Of a stretch of DNA of 64,000 nt, positions 12,432 to 23,895 are shown piece after piece; the first letter of the stretch is position 1, and the number at the start of each line of letters is the position of its first letter. The notes beneath the pieces were generated by a model, which was given only the letters and a program-made list of their open reading frames with translations, had not been told where the DNA came from and searched no databases. This stretch comes from Xenoacremonium recifei (taxonomy: Eukaryota; Ascomycota; Sordariomycetes; Hypocreales; Nectriaceae): positions 558,001 through 622,000 of the forward strand of contig WOFQ01000001.1 in assembly GCA_012184525.1 (NCBI GenBank). The letters run 5' to 3'. The position numbers and the translations under genes are program-made.

Positions 12432-12762
12432 ATCTATGATGCTTTGGCTGAGAGAAGCAAGTTATAGATTAATTCGAGGAAATGAATTCAGACCTTGCTA
12501 TTATGTCAATCTTTTGGAGCGTAACTTGAAAATTGTTACCACGAAGATGTCTGGAGGCAGGAAGGATTCCCTGAATAATCACAACTTTCTTGATTATCCA
12601 TTTGGGCCCCAATCCTAGACGCCAATCTAAAGTCTAAATTGTAATGGTTGCTTTACTATTATGACATGCTTTTGTGATCTATTTGCTTGGACCTACAGAT
12701 CACCACAACTGAGCAATTATCCGACACAAAGCCAATCTCCTTTCGAAAACAGCGAAATATTC
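12432..12762. other. Convergent 3' intergenic region
   Basis: 331 bp between two genes that end facing each other. It should hold both polyadenylation regions. Nothing else seen. Confidence 0.5.
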
Positions 12763-14122
12763 TCACAGTTTAGCTTGTTCCCAGGCGGACAGAACTCTTA
12801 GAGGCGGGCCTGCTCGACTCCCATCGCCCTTCTTTAGTCCAGGTGCTGACTCGCGCGGGGATCGAAACCTCCATTGGTGGCGAATTGCCTCTGACGCTTT
12901 GTTTTCGAAACAGTCCGAGATGTAGTGACCGAGCACTGGTAGAAATTTGAAGGCACTGAACAAATTGATCTCATTAGTCACCGGGGCCGGACGATAATGA
13001 GGTTGATCAAAAGAAAACTTACTGCCCGGCCCCTCCTGTGGCAAAGAAGAGGTTCTCGACTTCAGGATGGTAGTCAATGACAAAATCGCCCTCTGGAGTA
13101 TCTGAGTACCAACACAAACGCCGGGTCATCCATGGATGATCAGCAAATTGGGGTACGAGTTGGCGCAATCCATCTCGTAGAGCGGCATCGGCATCATCAG
13201 GCAGGTAGGAGCTTTCAGCATTGCACCCGTCTCGCTTGGGTGATGAGACATAGTTTGAGGTGTGTTCTGACTTCATTTTCGTGGCATAGCCGTACCCATG
13301 TCGCGCAACTTTGAGGATGTTAGTCCCTGGGGTAGGCGGAAAGCAGAATACGCCGGTGCTAAGGTTAATTATGACAGGCATCTTCTCAATTGTCTTTGCC
13401 TCCTCGTTGGTGAGCCGTATGAATCCGACGGGTTGGCCCGACGCAGTGCTGGTATGGCTGATGTTGACTAGGGCGTTGGACCAAGCACCAGTTGAAAGGA
13501 TGACTCGAGATGCGGGAATCGGCCCCCCTTCGGCAACATTCACCCCCACCACTCTACGTCCCTGATACCTCAAGGACGTCACACGCCCTCGAGGCCCTGT
13601 GATAAAGGATACGCCGGCTGCGCTGCATTCAGCGCTTAATTGCCTAATAGCCCCTTCTGCATCAGCCCAGCCCCCGCCAGGATTACCTAACGCCTCGAGG
13701 CCCTCAACATCCGCCTGGACCTGAGGGTATGCGCGACGTAGTGTTTCTTCGGTGGGATATTCAGTGATTTCCTGACCTAGAGATCGGCTGACCTCCCGGC
13801 TCTTCTTCATGTATTCATTGCCTCTGTCTTTGTCGACAAGCATGACAAAGCCAGATTCATGATAGTGGTCTTTATACTTGCTAAGCCACCCTTTGTGAGC
13901 CTCGAGGGCCATTCTTGCATAGAGGGGATCAGCGTATTCGACGCGGATCACTCGAGAAATATCCACGCTGCTTCCATCAGGTACGGGTGGAAGGTAACGG
14001 TCCAGAACTGTGACTTTGTCATAACCCCTTGCTTTCAGTTCAAGAGCAGTTGAAAGTCCAAAGACTCCAGCACCAATAATGATAACGGCTTCATTTTTGA
14101 CACTTGGGCCAAGGGAGGGCAT
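12763..14122 (-). CDS. Peroxisomal FAD-dependent amine oxidase (sarcosine/saccharopine/fructosyl-amine oxidase family)
   Basis: Two exons, 14122-13023 and 12955-12763, with a 67-bp intron; 430 residues. The start at MPSLGPSVKNEA puts the FAD dinucleotide-binding motif GAGVFG at residues 17-22; an upstream in-frame ATG at 14206 is less likely. The motif RRLCWYSDTPEGD near residue 335 carries the Cys that covalently binds FAD in this family. The GGAGHAFKFLPVLG signature is rebuilt exactly across the intron. The protein ends in AKL, a canonical PTS1 peroxisomal signal. Members oxidise N-methyl or other secondary amino acids with O2, making H2O2. The substrate could be sarcosine, pipecolate, saccharopine or a fructosyl amino acid. 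Its SV2-like transporter neighbour upstream is on the same strand. Confidence 0.88.
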
Positions 14123-14890
14123 GATGAGAATGGAGTGTCGTTGTGTGGGATACAAGTAGACAGATGACTGACGGCGGATGAAGGAGTATAGTATTCTCAG
14201 ATTCAAAGCTTAAGATGATTCAGGAAGCGGTAATTTTATACCCAATAGGCATGGGGCCTTTCCCTAAGCCAAGTTTTATCATAGACGATCTGCTGGGGGC
14301 GAAGTGATCTGCTGAAGCAGAAGGCGTCCGGGTGTCCTTTCCGTGCCCGCTCCTCCTCCGTGTTCCGGGCCCACCCCGGAGTCCCGACATTTTTGCTCCG
14401 AAGGAAACAAACCACGGGCCTGTAAGGACGAGCGCTACTCCCACAGGATCATCGATGGTCGGTCTGGCCTAATATGTCGTTAACTAAAAATGGCAGGGAA
14501 AAAATATCCGCGCTGACTGACTTGTCTACCCGATGCAGCTACCAGATTATGAAATCTCATATCTTCAAACGATCTAGTTGGGTTCGTCATGCCGACCTTA
14601 GCCACGGCTTTTGGCACAAGTAGACACTATTTTTAAGGAGTTGGGAGGGAGATGAGAGGTGTGCAAATTTTCATCGGGGGATAAATGTCTCGAGCTCGTA
14701 ATGCCCTCAGTATAGTAATCAAGTCACAAGATTTATTCCATACGGAGTTCACTATCTACTTAACCAAGCATACGGTAGGCAAAATTCCTCGACGCAAGAA
14801 TCCATCTCATTGCTCTCTCTTATAATATTTTATGCTGACATGTATAGCCATGTCCAGCCTTAATCTCGAGTATTTAGGCAAAACTGTGCT
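14123..14890. promoter_or_regulatory. Promoter region of the FAD oxidase
   Basis: 768 bp between the oxidase start and the 3' end of the SV2-like transporter gene on the same strand. An inverted repeat TCCGGG-N5-CCCGGA lies at 14364-14380, a form that zinc-cluster dimers often bind. TTCCGTG occurs at 14339-14345; the same 7-mer recurs three times in the neighbouring regulator/transporter promoter. No coding gene was found. Confidence 0.45.
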
Positions 14891-16732
14891 TCAATATCTT
14901 TCGTCTTCCGAGAACTGTTTGGGCTCAAAGGGAAGACAGATGGATACTAGAGCGATCAACCCGTAGACTCCCACAAGGACCCAGATCGGGACAGGCGTGT
15001 TCAGGTTGCCGTAAATAGCGATGATAGGGGCAGACATAGACGCAATCCTCCCGGATGCTAAAGTCAAGCCACATCCAGTGCCGCGTAAAGCCGTTGGCAT
15101 GACCTCTGGAGTATATCTACGAAAGTTAGACTATGATGCTTTACAGGAGCTTGAGGACTCACGAATAGAGAATAGCATAGAATGCATTCTGCCAGAAGCT
15201 GATCATGGAAGAAAATGCGAGGTTGCTAGCTTCAGTCCGAACGGTAGTGAATCCTCCGCAGAAAGCGGCAGCAATCAACGCGGTGAGCGCCATGGCACGT
15301 CTTCGGCCGAGGAGTGGGATATTGACAAGAACGGTAGCAAGTATTGGGCCGAATATTCCGACTGTTGAAGTGATGGCATAATCGCGATACGTCTGGTAGG
15401 TGCTTCCTGATCCTGTGTTCGCTCCATTGTTTTCCAAGTATATAGGAAGATACATAGTGTAGACCGGATAGCTATTCAATTAAAGGTGTCAGTTAGACTT
15501 ATGGAACAGGCAGGTGTTGTCCTTGCTCTGATGGGACGTTTAGGAGACTCACGCAATGCCAATGCAAACCCAGAGGCTTATTACGCCAACAGTAGAAATA
15601 GCCAATTTCCTGCTGCTAAAGAGATCCTTGACCTTGCTAAGAACAGTGAATTTCGGCGGTGAGTGAGTTCCTTCGAGTCCTTCAGTGCTCAAGGGAAAGA
15701 AATCGTTGGCAACAATGGTAAAGTCCGATTTGTTCGTTCGTGCGATATGGCCCAGAACTTCAACAGCCTCGTCAAACTTTCCAGTAGCAACAAGCCACTT
15801 AGGAGACTCTTCCATTTTCATCAGAAAGATGCGGACCAGTGCTGATAGCAATGCCAGTCCGCCCACCAGGATGTATTGGTATCGCCAACCCATGTTCTCG
15901 GAGTTAGAGCAGGTCTGCGGGGTGCTTCCCTCGGGGCAAGAATACGTCCCAATCAAGGGCCAAGCTGCGACTAACATTAATGACGATTGCAACTAGTATA
16001 TCTTTCATAACGTACCAAGGAGGCCACCGAGGGCGTTGCCCAGTCCCCACCAAAGAGGAAGTGCGGTAAGGAGGTAATCTTTGGACTTCGGTAGTGACTC
16101 GATGAACACTGTTAGATCGATAGCAACTGCATTTTGTGAGCATGCTGGTGGCATGTAGGGATTTTCTGTGCGGAATAATAACTTACAATTTCCTCCTGCC
16201 GTGAGACCTTGCAAAGCTACGAATACGCATAAGGTAGGAAAATTGGGAGATGAAGCTGAAACTAAGGTGAAGACCGTAACAGCCAGCAAAGATACTTGCC
16301 AGACAGTCTTGCGACCGATCAAGTCAACGGCGAAACCACAGACAAGGGCTCCTACAAGGGAGCCAGCGTATAGTGCCAGAACAATCAGTTCTGAGTGTAC
16401 AATATGCCACTGTTTCGTAACCTGGGGTAGAACAAGGCTCATTGCGACGGGCAACATCTGAAGGGCAATGTCAGGTGAAAAACATTTGCAAAGAGGCTCT
16501 TTGAGCGATGGGATGTTTGAAGAGGAGCGAATAGTGGGTAAGAGTATACCTGATCTAGCAGAAACCCAAAGCCGCATGTGCAAAAGAGTTGCCATTGATA
16601 ACGGCCAAATCCAATCTGCCCAAGAGCATGGTTTACATTGCTCAGATTGTGAGCTTGTCTGTCGATCTCGTCGTCGACAACCGATCCTTCATCGCGAGAA
16701 GCGGTTCGGTGAACTTTCCATTTTTCTTCCAT
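14891..16732 (-). CDS. MFS transporter, SV2/SVOP-like
   Basis: Six exons: 16732-16550, 16457-16187, 16126-16016, 15970-15553, 15471-15163 and 15116-14891; introns of 45-92 bp; 505 residues. The N-terminal FGRYQWQLFCTCGFGFLLD leads into TM1. The loop DLIGRKTVWQ between TM2 and TM3 and TAGGNFAIDLTVFIE in TM4 mark the SV2/SVOP-like branch of the sugar-transporter superfamily. The PTALRGTGCGL stretch late in the protein is also typical. About twelve membrane spans are visible. In fungi such proteins carry small organic solutes; the substrate here is unknown. It is divergent from the Zn2Cys6 gene at 17103, and the FAD oxidase lies downstream, suggesting that it imports the oxidase substrate. Confidence 0.87.
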
Positions 16733-16990
16733 ATTGAGAATGCCTATCGAATGTCTTGATTTCCTAAGATCTTCCGTATCAGGGAAAAAAACGTGATGAA
16801 GGGTGCAGGGAATCACTCAGGAGGCTGTCAGAGTCAGCGGCTCCGAGACGGATTCTTATAGACATCCCGTCTCTCAGATTTACCCCGCGATCTCATCCAG
16901 CAATCGGGTTGAAGGACGGTGTTATCAATACATCTAGAGCTACTCAACACTTTCACATATGGAATGGGGCCGGGAGCTTGTCTTTGACTT

Positions 16991-17006
16991 CCGCTCACGT
17001 GAGCGG
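16991..17006. promoter_or_regulatory. 16-bp perfect palindrome CCGCTCACGTGAGCGG
   Basis: A perfect palindrome in the 370-bp promoter shared by the SV2-like transporter and the Zn2Cys6 regulator. The centre is CACGTG (an E-box, the bHLH core) and the ends are CCG...CGG, the inverted half-sites of many zinc-cluster dimers. Either factor type could bind. The position between two divergent genes suggests joint control. Confidence 0.5.
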
Positions 17007-17026
17007 GTCGATGAACTCTTCCCACT

Positions 17027-17076
17027 CTTCCGTCTTCCGTGCGTGTCTAAATCCTTCCGTGTCGCGCGTCTTCCGT
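17027..17076 (+). repeat. Four CTTCCGT direct repeats in promoter
   Basis: CTTCCGT occurs at 17027-17033, 17034-17040, 17054-17060 and 17070-17076, all in the same orientation and just upstream of the Zn2Cys6 gene start at 17103. Three are followed by G, giving TTCCGTG, which also occurs once in the promoter of the FAD oxidase. They may be half-sites for the adjacent regulator, or part of the 5' leader. Confidence 0.5.
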
Positions 17077-17102
17077 GTTTGACACCTTCGATCCGTCTTT
17101 CA

Positions 17103-19327
17103 ATGCCCGGAAGATCGAAAATGATGGACAGACAGCGGGTAAAGCATGCCTGCGAGCCGTGTCGGTAAGATAAGCCCGAGTTTGGATACTCTCTCTATCG
17201 ATTAATTGTAATTGGCTAAACCGGCAACTCCTTCCAGACGGAAGAAAACGAAATGTCCCGGTGAAAAGCCTATCTGCTCTTTCTGTCAGCGGTTGAAGCA
17301 GAATTGCGTCTATCTTGACCGAGAAGAACCAAAAGCTGTCGTCGGATCCAGAGTTGTCAAGTCTAGGTTAGCCTGTCTCGCCATCCCGGAGCTTTTGCTG
17401 AGTGCTGATGCCACGATCAGACCTAGGACTTTAACACGGAGACAAACGACTCCAGGACCCCAAGCCAGGCAACTAAATGATGACTCAAGAGATGAGATTC
17501 ACACAGATGAGACCACTTCACTTGTCCGCCGGCAAGCTCATTCTTTGTCATCGCATTGGTAAAGCTTCATCATATGTTCCCTACGGCCTGATCCTTTCGC
17601 ATCACGGCTGATGGTCGTAACAGGTCATTCGATAATATTGAACCCCCAGAAGGGTTACTGGATTACCTCATACAAATCTACAAGTCCAAGATTCATTTCC
17701 AGCCACTGCCGCTGTTCCGACTCGATGGCTTGAGAGCTCGCTTTAGTATGTATCCGCGTTATCTTCGTTTCAGTTTTCTTGCTCTTGCTATTCACTACTC
17801 CGATCATCCTTACTACGCTGGGCTGGAAAGCGATGCTATCGAGTTCTATGCGAAGTCTGCCCAACGCTCTGTCGATGATGTGGTAGCTGAGGGTGCTGTG
17901 AACATCAACATTTTACAAGCCCTGTGCTTGCTCTCACTGCACAATGTTCTAGGTAAGCCAAATAATTTGTAAATGAGATTTCTTATGAGTATGCTAACTT
18001 TTGGAAAAGCGCAACAGGCGCAAGCTTGGATGAACATTGGTTCGGCAGCACGACTTCAGGTTTTGCATCGGCTTTCTCTTCAAGACGAACCCGGGTCGCA
18101 CCGCGAAGCTGATATCCACATGAGGTGTTATTGGAGTATCTTCCTGCTAGAGACAATCTTCACTCCCCAATACACTCTTCTCCGTCAGGATCCGAATCCT
18201 CCTGGATTCCCTGCAAGTTTTCCAGTTCCTGCTTCTATCCCGGCTCCTCCCGGACAGGTTCATCGACAGGACAGAGTCGGCGAAGAGCAAGCTGAAGCTC
18301 AGGACATGGGAATCAACGCATACTGTATACGAGCGATATCTGTTTGGGGAGAGATTGCTACATACCTGCATGCCGTCCGTTGTGGGAGGATCGAGAACGC
18401 GTGGTCATCATCGTCCACCTTTAACCAGCTGACCATAAAGCTATACGATCTCGATACTCAGGTCTATAAGAAACACCTGCTTCGACACGCAGAATTCCCA
18501 AACCGGCACCCGGACGAGCTTAGCGAAGATTTGGAATATTGGAGGCCTTGGATCTTGATGCAGTTTGTTTTCCATGGTTCTTATGCTCTCTTGAACCACC
18601 CATTCGTCCATTTGCTCGCATTACGTGGAGACAGTAGGACGGCCCAGTCAGGGTTTTTCCTTCAGAAGACTATAGACCAGGCGCTTTTCCATTCCTCTTG
18701 GATCGCGCGTCTGATCGATATGTGTGAAGGGTTTGAACCTCAGGTCAATGACCCTCTGATCGGGCACATAGTAGCAGCCACCTACACCATCTCGTGGATA
18801 CTTCAGTTCTCTCGAGACCACAAAGTCGCTGCGGGAGCACTTGACGGAATGGCCAAGTGCGAGAGTTTTATTGAACGTATTTCTGGTACGTGGCCTCACA
18901 TTGGCTATCAAGTATGGTCCCCCCCTGAACATGTCGCCAAATGATAGACAACGCTGATTCAACTGACCAGCTCGAGGTCATTCGGAACCTTCAATCTACG
19001 GCCGATTCCGCTCGAAAAAGGTCTTCTGCGGATAGTACCGACATCACATTCAAGCCATCCATGGTATGGAAGGTTTTGGACTACAGTATATCGAGACTAT
19101 CAACTGCAAGGCTGAGTCCCAAGGAGCAGCACGGAGCACAAACGGACAACGTGAATGTCACACTCCACGTTGACACGACTCTTGTTCACCCTCTGGATGA
19201 GGAGCAGCCCGAACAAGATGATCTCCTTGCAAGAACGAGTGGTATCATTGGGGATCCAGATATTGGGTTTTGGGACCCGTTTCTGGATAACTTTCACTTC
19301 GATTTCTCCATGTCGACCTTTACATAG
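17103..19327 (+). CDS. Zn2Cys6 transcription factor with fungal-specific domain
   Basis: Five exons: 17103-17164, 17238-17558, 17624-17952, 18010-18911 and 18971-19327; introns of 57-73 bp; 656 residues. The zinc cluster is HACEPCRRKKTKCPG then ICSFCQRLKQNC, the first intron falling between CEPCR and RKK. Internal ATGs at 17121 and 17124 could also start it. The middle region (ILQALCLLSLHNVLG, AWMNIGSAARL, then RCYWSIFLLE) is the Fungal_trans domain. A 54-nt stretch of exon 2 from GTTAGC (about 17367) to CAG (17420) is in frame, bounded by plausible splice sites and rich in hydrophobic residues, so it may be a further intron. Location beside a transporter and an oxidase suggests a pathway-specific regulator. 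Confidence 0.86.
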
Positions 19328-19378
19328 CTGAAAAACAAGCAATTGGGTATCTATTGTATGCAATTAACCTCCGTCTAT

Positions 19379-21019
19379 TTATCCAAATACTTCGTCGTAG
19401 TATTTTCGAAGCTTTTCGCACTCCTCCAGCATTGAGGACATGCAGTTGGCCTGGATGATCTCCTCCCAGATCACCTTCTCTAGATCGAACCCAGCCTTTT
19501 CAACCACAATGTCGCTATCGGATCCCCAGACCCTTGTCGGTGGTTTATCTTTGTCTTTCTCTAATAGATCCTTGACCAGCTGGCTCACGCGCCGAGTGTC
19601 GATCTTGACTCTGTTGAGGTGAGCGAACATAATCCCTGAGTCGTTCTCCCGCTTCCTTCGTTGATTCGTTGAGGTTTCTGGGGTATCTTCCGGGGTGTCC
19701 CCCGCGGTATCCTCGCTGGGTTCATCCAACGTTGCTTCGTTTGTATCATTCAGTTTGCCCGAATGGAGTTTCCAGTCCTCCTCCGGATCCGCCTGCCATA
19801 TTCCACTGCCGTAGTTTGTTCCCTCGCCCGTTATTAATTGCGCATAAGTCTTCACCGGCCACACCGGCTTTCCCAGTACCATTGCACTCTGCAAAAACGT
19901 CTCTTTGTCACCAGATCCCCATGCCCCCTGTGACTGAAGCGGGTAGTAGAAATTGGGCCCGTAGAAGTTATAGTACACGGCCAGAAGCAAGCTCTCGGCG
20001 TGGACAGCCTTGTTATACAACATCACGCCTGACTCGGAACTTCGAGAGTCCAGCGTCACCGCGGGTTTCTCTGCGCCGGCGATTTCATAGAAGAGGGGCG
20101 ATATCGTCGGTAACCAGAAGTCCGGCCATGTCACCAGACCATGACTCGTATACGGCTCGACATCGAATAAATGATCCGGCGGCTTGATGGGAAACGCGTC
20201 GGCATCGAGGAATAGGATGTTCTGGAAGCTAGAGAAAAGGATTGAGAAAACCTTGAACTGATACCTCTTTAATTTTGGTGTTTTTAGTTTGGTACCTTCA
20301 GGCAGAAGGAGAAAGTCGTCCATATTCAGGCATCGCACATCCAGCGCCCCAAGAGACTTTTCACACATATTCCTCTCGTATGCGCTGCTGGAATCCAGGA
20401 ATAATTCAACCGGAAGTTTGGATCCGATATGTCGTAGCATCAAAATTGCTGTGATCGCAATGCCAAAGTCAGGAGCCCTGGACGTGATGACAATGCCCCT
20501 CGAGTCTCGCACGAATGGTACGTCTTTGGCGAGCTTCTTGATTTCCTGCGCATACTTCGCATGATTCTTTTGCAGCGACTCGAAATCTTCAGGCGGAAGC
20601 TTGATAACGTCCAAGTCTGTACGCGGTTTTCCTCCGTGAGGGTCGAATTCGTCGCGCTCAAGAGCAGACGTTGATATTGTCTTAGCTTTGGGTTCTGATT
20701 GGTACAGTCTTTTCGCTAATTGTTCCCAAAACATTGCGATTTCTGTCGGTTCAGATTTTGTTTGCCCCTCCGCGAATGTCCCTGTCTCGTTTTCGGAGCC
20801 ATGGCCTGTTCCAAGCTTTGACTCTTCGGTGCCTCCAATTGCAATGGCTGAGGGGGCGCCCATCTCGTCTGTCAGGGACAATCTCTGAGAAAGCTGCCAT
20901 AGTGAGAAGATGCAGATCAAGGAGAACAATAGCGCATAAAAGATCGATGGTCGTCGCGAGAGCTTGATGTGGTCCAACGCTGAGTTGCGTAGAAACCAGC
21001 TCTTAAAAAATTGAGACAT
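19379..21019 (-). CDS. MNN2-type alpha-mannosyltransferase (type II Golgi protein)
   Basis: Single exon, 546 residues. A short basic cytosolic tail is followed by one membrane anchor at about 29-47 (YALLFSLICIFSLW), then a Ser/Gly/Glu-rich stem. The catalytic domain carries RGIVITSRAPDFG, the donor and metal-binding DxD in ILFLDADAFPIKPP near residue 273, and a SGVMLYNKA stretch, all typical of the Mannosyl_trans3 (MNN1/MNN2) family. It most likely adds alpha-mannose to N-glycan outer chains or other wall mannoproteins in the Golgi using GDP-mannose. A Thr/Glu/Pro-rich low-complexity insert (DEPSEDTAGDTPEDTPET) lies near residues 435-455. Its 3' end nearly abuts the converging regulator gene (51 bp). 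Confidence 0.88.
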   Translation of the reverse strand: MSQFFKSWFLRNSALDHIKLSRRPSIFYALLFSLICIFSLWQLSQRLSLTDEMGAPSAIAIGGTEESKLGTGHGSENETGTFAEGQTKSEPTEIAMFWEQLAKRLYQSEPKAKTISTSALERDEFDPHGGKPRTDLDVIKLPPEDFESLQKNHAKYAQEIKKLAKDVPFVRDSRGIVITSRAPDFGIAITAILMLRHIGSKLPVELFLDSSSAYERNMCEKSLGALDVRCLNMDDFLLLPEGTKLKTPKLKRYQFKVFSILFSSFQNILFLDADAFPIKPPDHLFDVEPYTSHGLVTWPDFWLPTISPLFYEIAGAEKPAVTLDSRSSESGVMLYNKAVHAESLLLAVYYNFYGPNFYYPLQSQGAWGSGDKETFLQSAMVLGKPVWPVKTYAQLITGEGTNYGSGIWQADPEEDWKLHSGKLNDTNEATLDEPSEDTAGDTPEDTPETSTNQRRKRENDSGIMFAHLNRVKIDTRRVSQLVKDLLEKDKDKPPTRVWGSDSDIVVEKAGFDLEKVIWEEIIQANCMSSMLEECEKLRKYYDEVFG

Positions 21020-22391
21020 TGTGCGGTTGACGTGAGTGGCGGGCGGTAGCGACAGAGAGGGATAATTATCGAGCGCGAAGGGCCTTCAATCCGCAACAAG
21101 TCTGGGTTAAGCAAGCGAGCAGATAAACGTCAAATGATGGCCCGTGGCCGTGCAGATTGAAGATTTGGAGGATGCGGTTGCACGGCGGCCATCGGGTAAG
21201 TCGGAAATCAGATCTAGGGACGCAGGTACAACATTATGAGAGACAGCGATTGGGGAATCGGTGCCGAGATTCGTGAGTCGTTACGCATAATCCAGCAAAG
21301 CTGGAGTTGAGACGCCAAGGAGAAACATGCGGAGGAGAGAAAGTGAAGCAGAATGGAGAGGCGCAGGGGGATAAGGAGTAGGATCGCCGTCAGCAGCGTC
21401 AGCAGCATTACGTATAGCGCCCGAGCACCGTGAGCAGCCAACATCTCGCGGCTTCAAGCTGCAGAGACAAATGAGCGTCGAGCCTCGCCCACGCAATTGT
21501 GGAAAACACGCGATAGGCCAGCCACCCCATTGGATAGCGCCCGCGCGATGGATTCGTCGTCGTATTCGTGGCTTCGTGACGCAATTCGGGCTTCCCTTGC
21601 CCCTGGAAGAGCTTAAATATCCACCCCAGCGTGAGGCAGCGAATCATCGCGTCTACGAAGGGCGTTGCCGCCGTGCTGACACGCACTCCAGTCCCGTTCG
21701 CAGTGGGCCGAGGGCCAGGTCATTTCCTGGGCTCTAGCTGTTTGTGCCGGACCCGACTCTAGAGGAATGAGTCCTGTCTTGGCCGAGACCACGGAGATTG
21801 ACGCCGAAGGAGGGGTGAGTTAGTTGCTGTTTGCCGTTATCTCTAAAGTCTCATGATCTGCAACCCTATTTGTCTCAGATGAACTCTACGGGGAGAAAAT
21901 CGGTATTTCCTCAACTCAAAAAGTTCATACCTGAGCAGGGGCTGCAGCATGCAAGCTCCGGAAATAGACAAGCACCCGGAACTAAACCGCGGAGGCGCTA
22001 AACTTTGAAGACCAACACCGTCACTCGGATTGTTTGTTTGAACAAACCTCGGCTCTCACCGAGAGTGACGAATGTCAACTTTATAAGACGTTCACTCACA
22101 GTCTCGGATTACATCAGCGCAAACTATTGCAAGATCAACACTGGGACGGGAAGCGGGGGATCAACACGTGTGTAGGGATGTTTCGTGGGGCCGACAACTC
22201 CACAGACATCAATGCTCAACCTCATCTGTCAATTCCTCGTCAATGCTTCTTAGACGGTTACAAGATTCCAGCTTTTTCTTTGTGAATCGTTACTAATTTC
22301 ATAGCCGATGCCCATCAAAGAAACCCAATCTACTCAGGGACCTTCGTTCAAAACACTGGATCACAGTTTCGTGCGCCGATCTTACATCCAT
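21020..22391. other. Intergenic with one weak spliced reading frame
   Basis: About 1.37 kb, the first part being the mannosyltransferase promoter. A possible two-exon mini-gene, 21767-21814 plus 21879-22001, joins across a GTGAGT...CAG 64-bp intron to encode 56 residues ending in a basic TKPRRR. It has no recognised relatives and could be an upstream fragment of a lost gene. No other feature was supported. Confidence 0.3.
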
Positions 22392-22682
22392 CTACTCCTC
22401 CAAGTTCACTGACTCTAAGAGGGAGATATATTGATCTGCCTTCTCCTCTTCAGATGTATCTGACATAACACCAAGCCCATTCCAAGGCTCATCTTTCTCA
22501 CATTGTTGCAGCCATCGTGACAGAGGGTCAGAAGAACTCGCAAATGACAACTCTATGGCAAGGGCCCAGATCAGGAAAGACATGATATCGTTGTCCTCAT
22601 GCTGACAGGCATAACAGAACTGGGATTCTGTGGAACTAATGGCATCGCATGCCAGCCAAGATAACAGTGATTGCTCATTCAT
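22392..22682 (-). CDS. Small hypothetical protein
   Basis: An open frame of 96 residues from the ATG at 22682; the frame stays open upstream to 22778 without another ATG. The protein has a Trp-containing hydrophobic middle (IMSFLIWALAIELSFA) and an acidic tail. I do not recognise it. It lies alone in a gene-poor stretch, so it may be a real small gene, a remnant, or chance. Confidence 0.3.
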   Translation of the reverse strand: MNEQSLLSWLACDAISSTESQFCYACQHEDNDIMSFLIWALAIELSFASSSDPLSRWLQQCEKDEPWNGLGVMSDTSEEEKADQYISLLESVNLEE

Positions 22683-22778
22683 TGTGTGTATTGACAGGAT
22701 TGATGAAAGCAAGTTTGAAGTTAGAGGGATAAGCGAGGGATAAATGAAATTCAAGCTGAAATACTCGGGATCAGCCAC

Positions 22779-23796
22779 TTAAATACTATCAAAATTTCGA
22801 ATCGAACTGAGTTGATCATATCTTCCAAATAATCTTCTGGCGGAGACACTTTGGATTAAGTATTTTCGACTATCAACTGTTTCCTCTAGTCTTTGGAATT
22901 CACGCATTACATATCCAATCTCCCCTCCCTCACTGCGATGACACTAGGGCTTTCATTGAAGGTCCAATTTTTGCCTGGCATTAATGTCTTAATTTAGATT
23001 GTTTGGATATTTAGTAAGATGATGTAGTTCTAAATCACCATCTGATCGTATGATGATCCAAGAGGCGACTCTACAAACCAATCGATATCGGCTTCATAAA
23101 TATAAGGGGCCAATTTCTGGATTGGAAGGACAGTTCATGGGCTAATCCATGCTCCAACTCTAGAGTTCAATAATTGCGCATTAACTTATCACCTAAAAAT
23201 TGTCGATCGCTTTTGCCTCGCAGGGCTATTTTCTTCATTGGATGAATTTCAACCCCACATGTGAAGCAAAAAAATTCCTTTGCCATGTTCCAGATTTTGA
23301 TCAGTGGCATCCTGGGAGCCATGTTTCCCGGGCTTATCCTTCTGCCATGCTCCCACATCTTTGTATCAGCGAGCTGAGCAATATCAGGTTCCTGGCCAAT
23401 CACATAAAGGGCCCTTATGCGATATGACAAGGCTCATCTCTAGGCCCCAAGATGACTCCCCGCATTAACTTAAGGAGCAAATCAGATAAATGGCCCTAAA
23501 TAAAATGCCACAGAAGCCAATCATTTCGGAGCACCCCATTCGTTTTTCTCTGTTAATGCCTGAGGCAGAAGACCTCCGATTGTCCGTACAAATTGCTTGG
23601 CTCATCCTTCTCTAGAACTCTAGGATTCTGATTCTCAAAATTGTGACCGCGCGGACTGCGCGGACTGCGCGGCTGTGTTCCGCAACGAACACCGAAGCGA
23701 ACCTTTAATACACAGTAAGGACCACTAGTCAAAACATAATAATTCACAAAAATGCTAATATTCTTAAGTCTCAATTCACTATCATCCTATCTATAA
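22779..23796. other. Gene-poor AT-rich stretch with a short GC tandem repeat
   Basis: No gene recognised. The base composition is lower in GC than the flanks. A 9-bp unit GCGCGGACT is repeated nearly three times at 23649-23674. Short open frames near 23167-23430 show no family resemblance. Confidence 0.4.
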
Positions 23797-23806
23797 TCTC
23801 GGGGGT

Positions 23807-23828
23807 CCGCCGGACAGTTTTCCGGCGG
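23807..23828. repeat. GC-rich inverted repeat CCGCCGGA / TCCGGCGG
   Basis: Perfect 8-bp arms (23807-23814 and 23821-23828) around a 6-nt spacer just upstream of the C2H2 zinc-finger reading frame. It could be a hairpin in the leader or a zinc-cluster binding site with CCG...CGG ends. Confidence 0.4.
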
Positions 23829-23895
23829 TCGCGTCATTCAACAGAGCGACGATGATCACCACCTAGAACCAGAGGCTAGTAGCTTCCTAGATGAA

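Noticed and set aside
19669..20187. 172-codon plus-strand frame
   Set aside because: It is antisense to the mannosyltransferase, which has clear family motifs.
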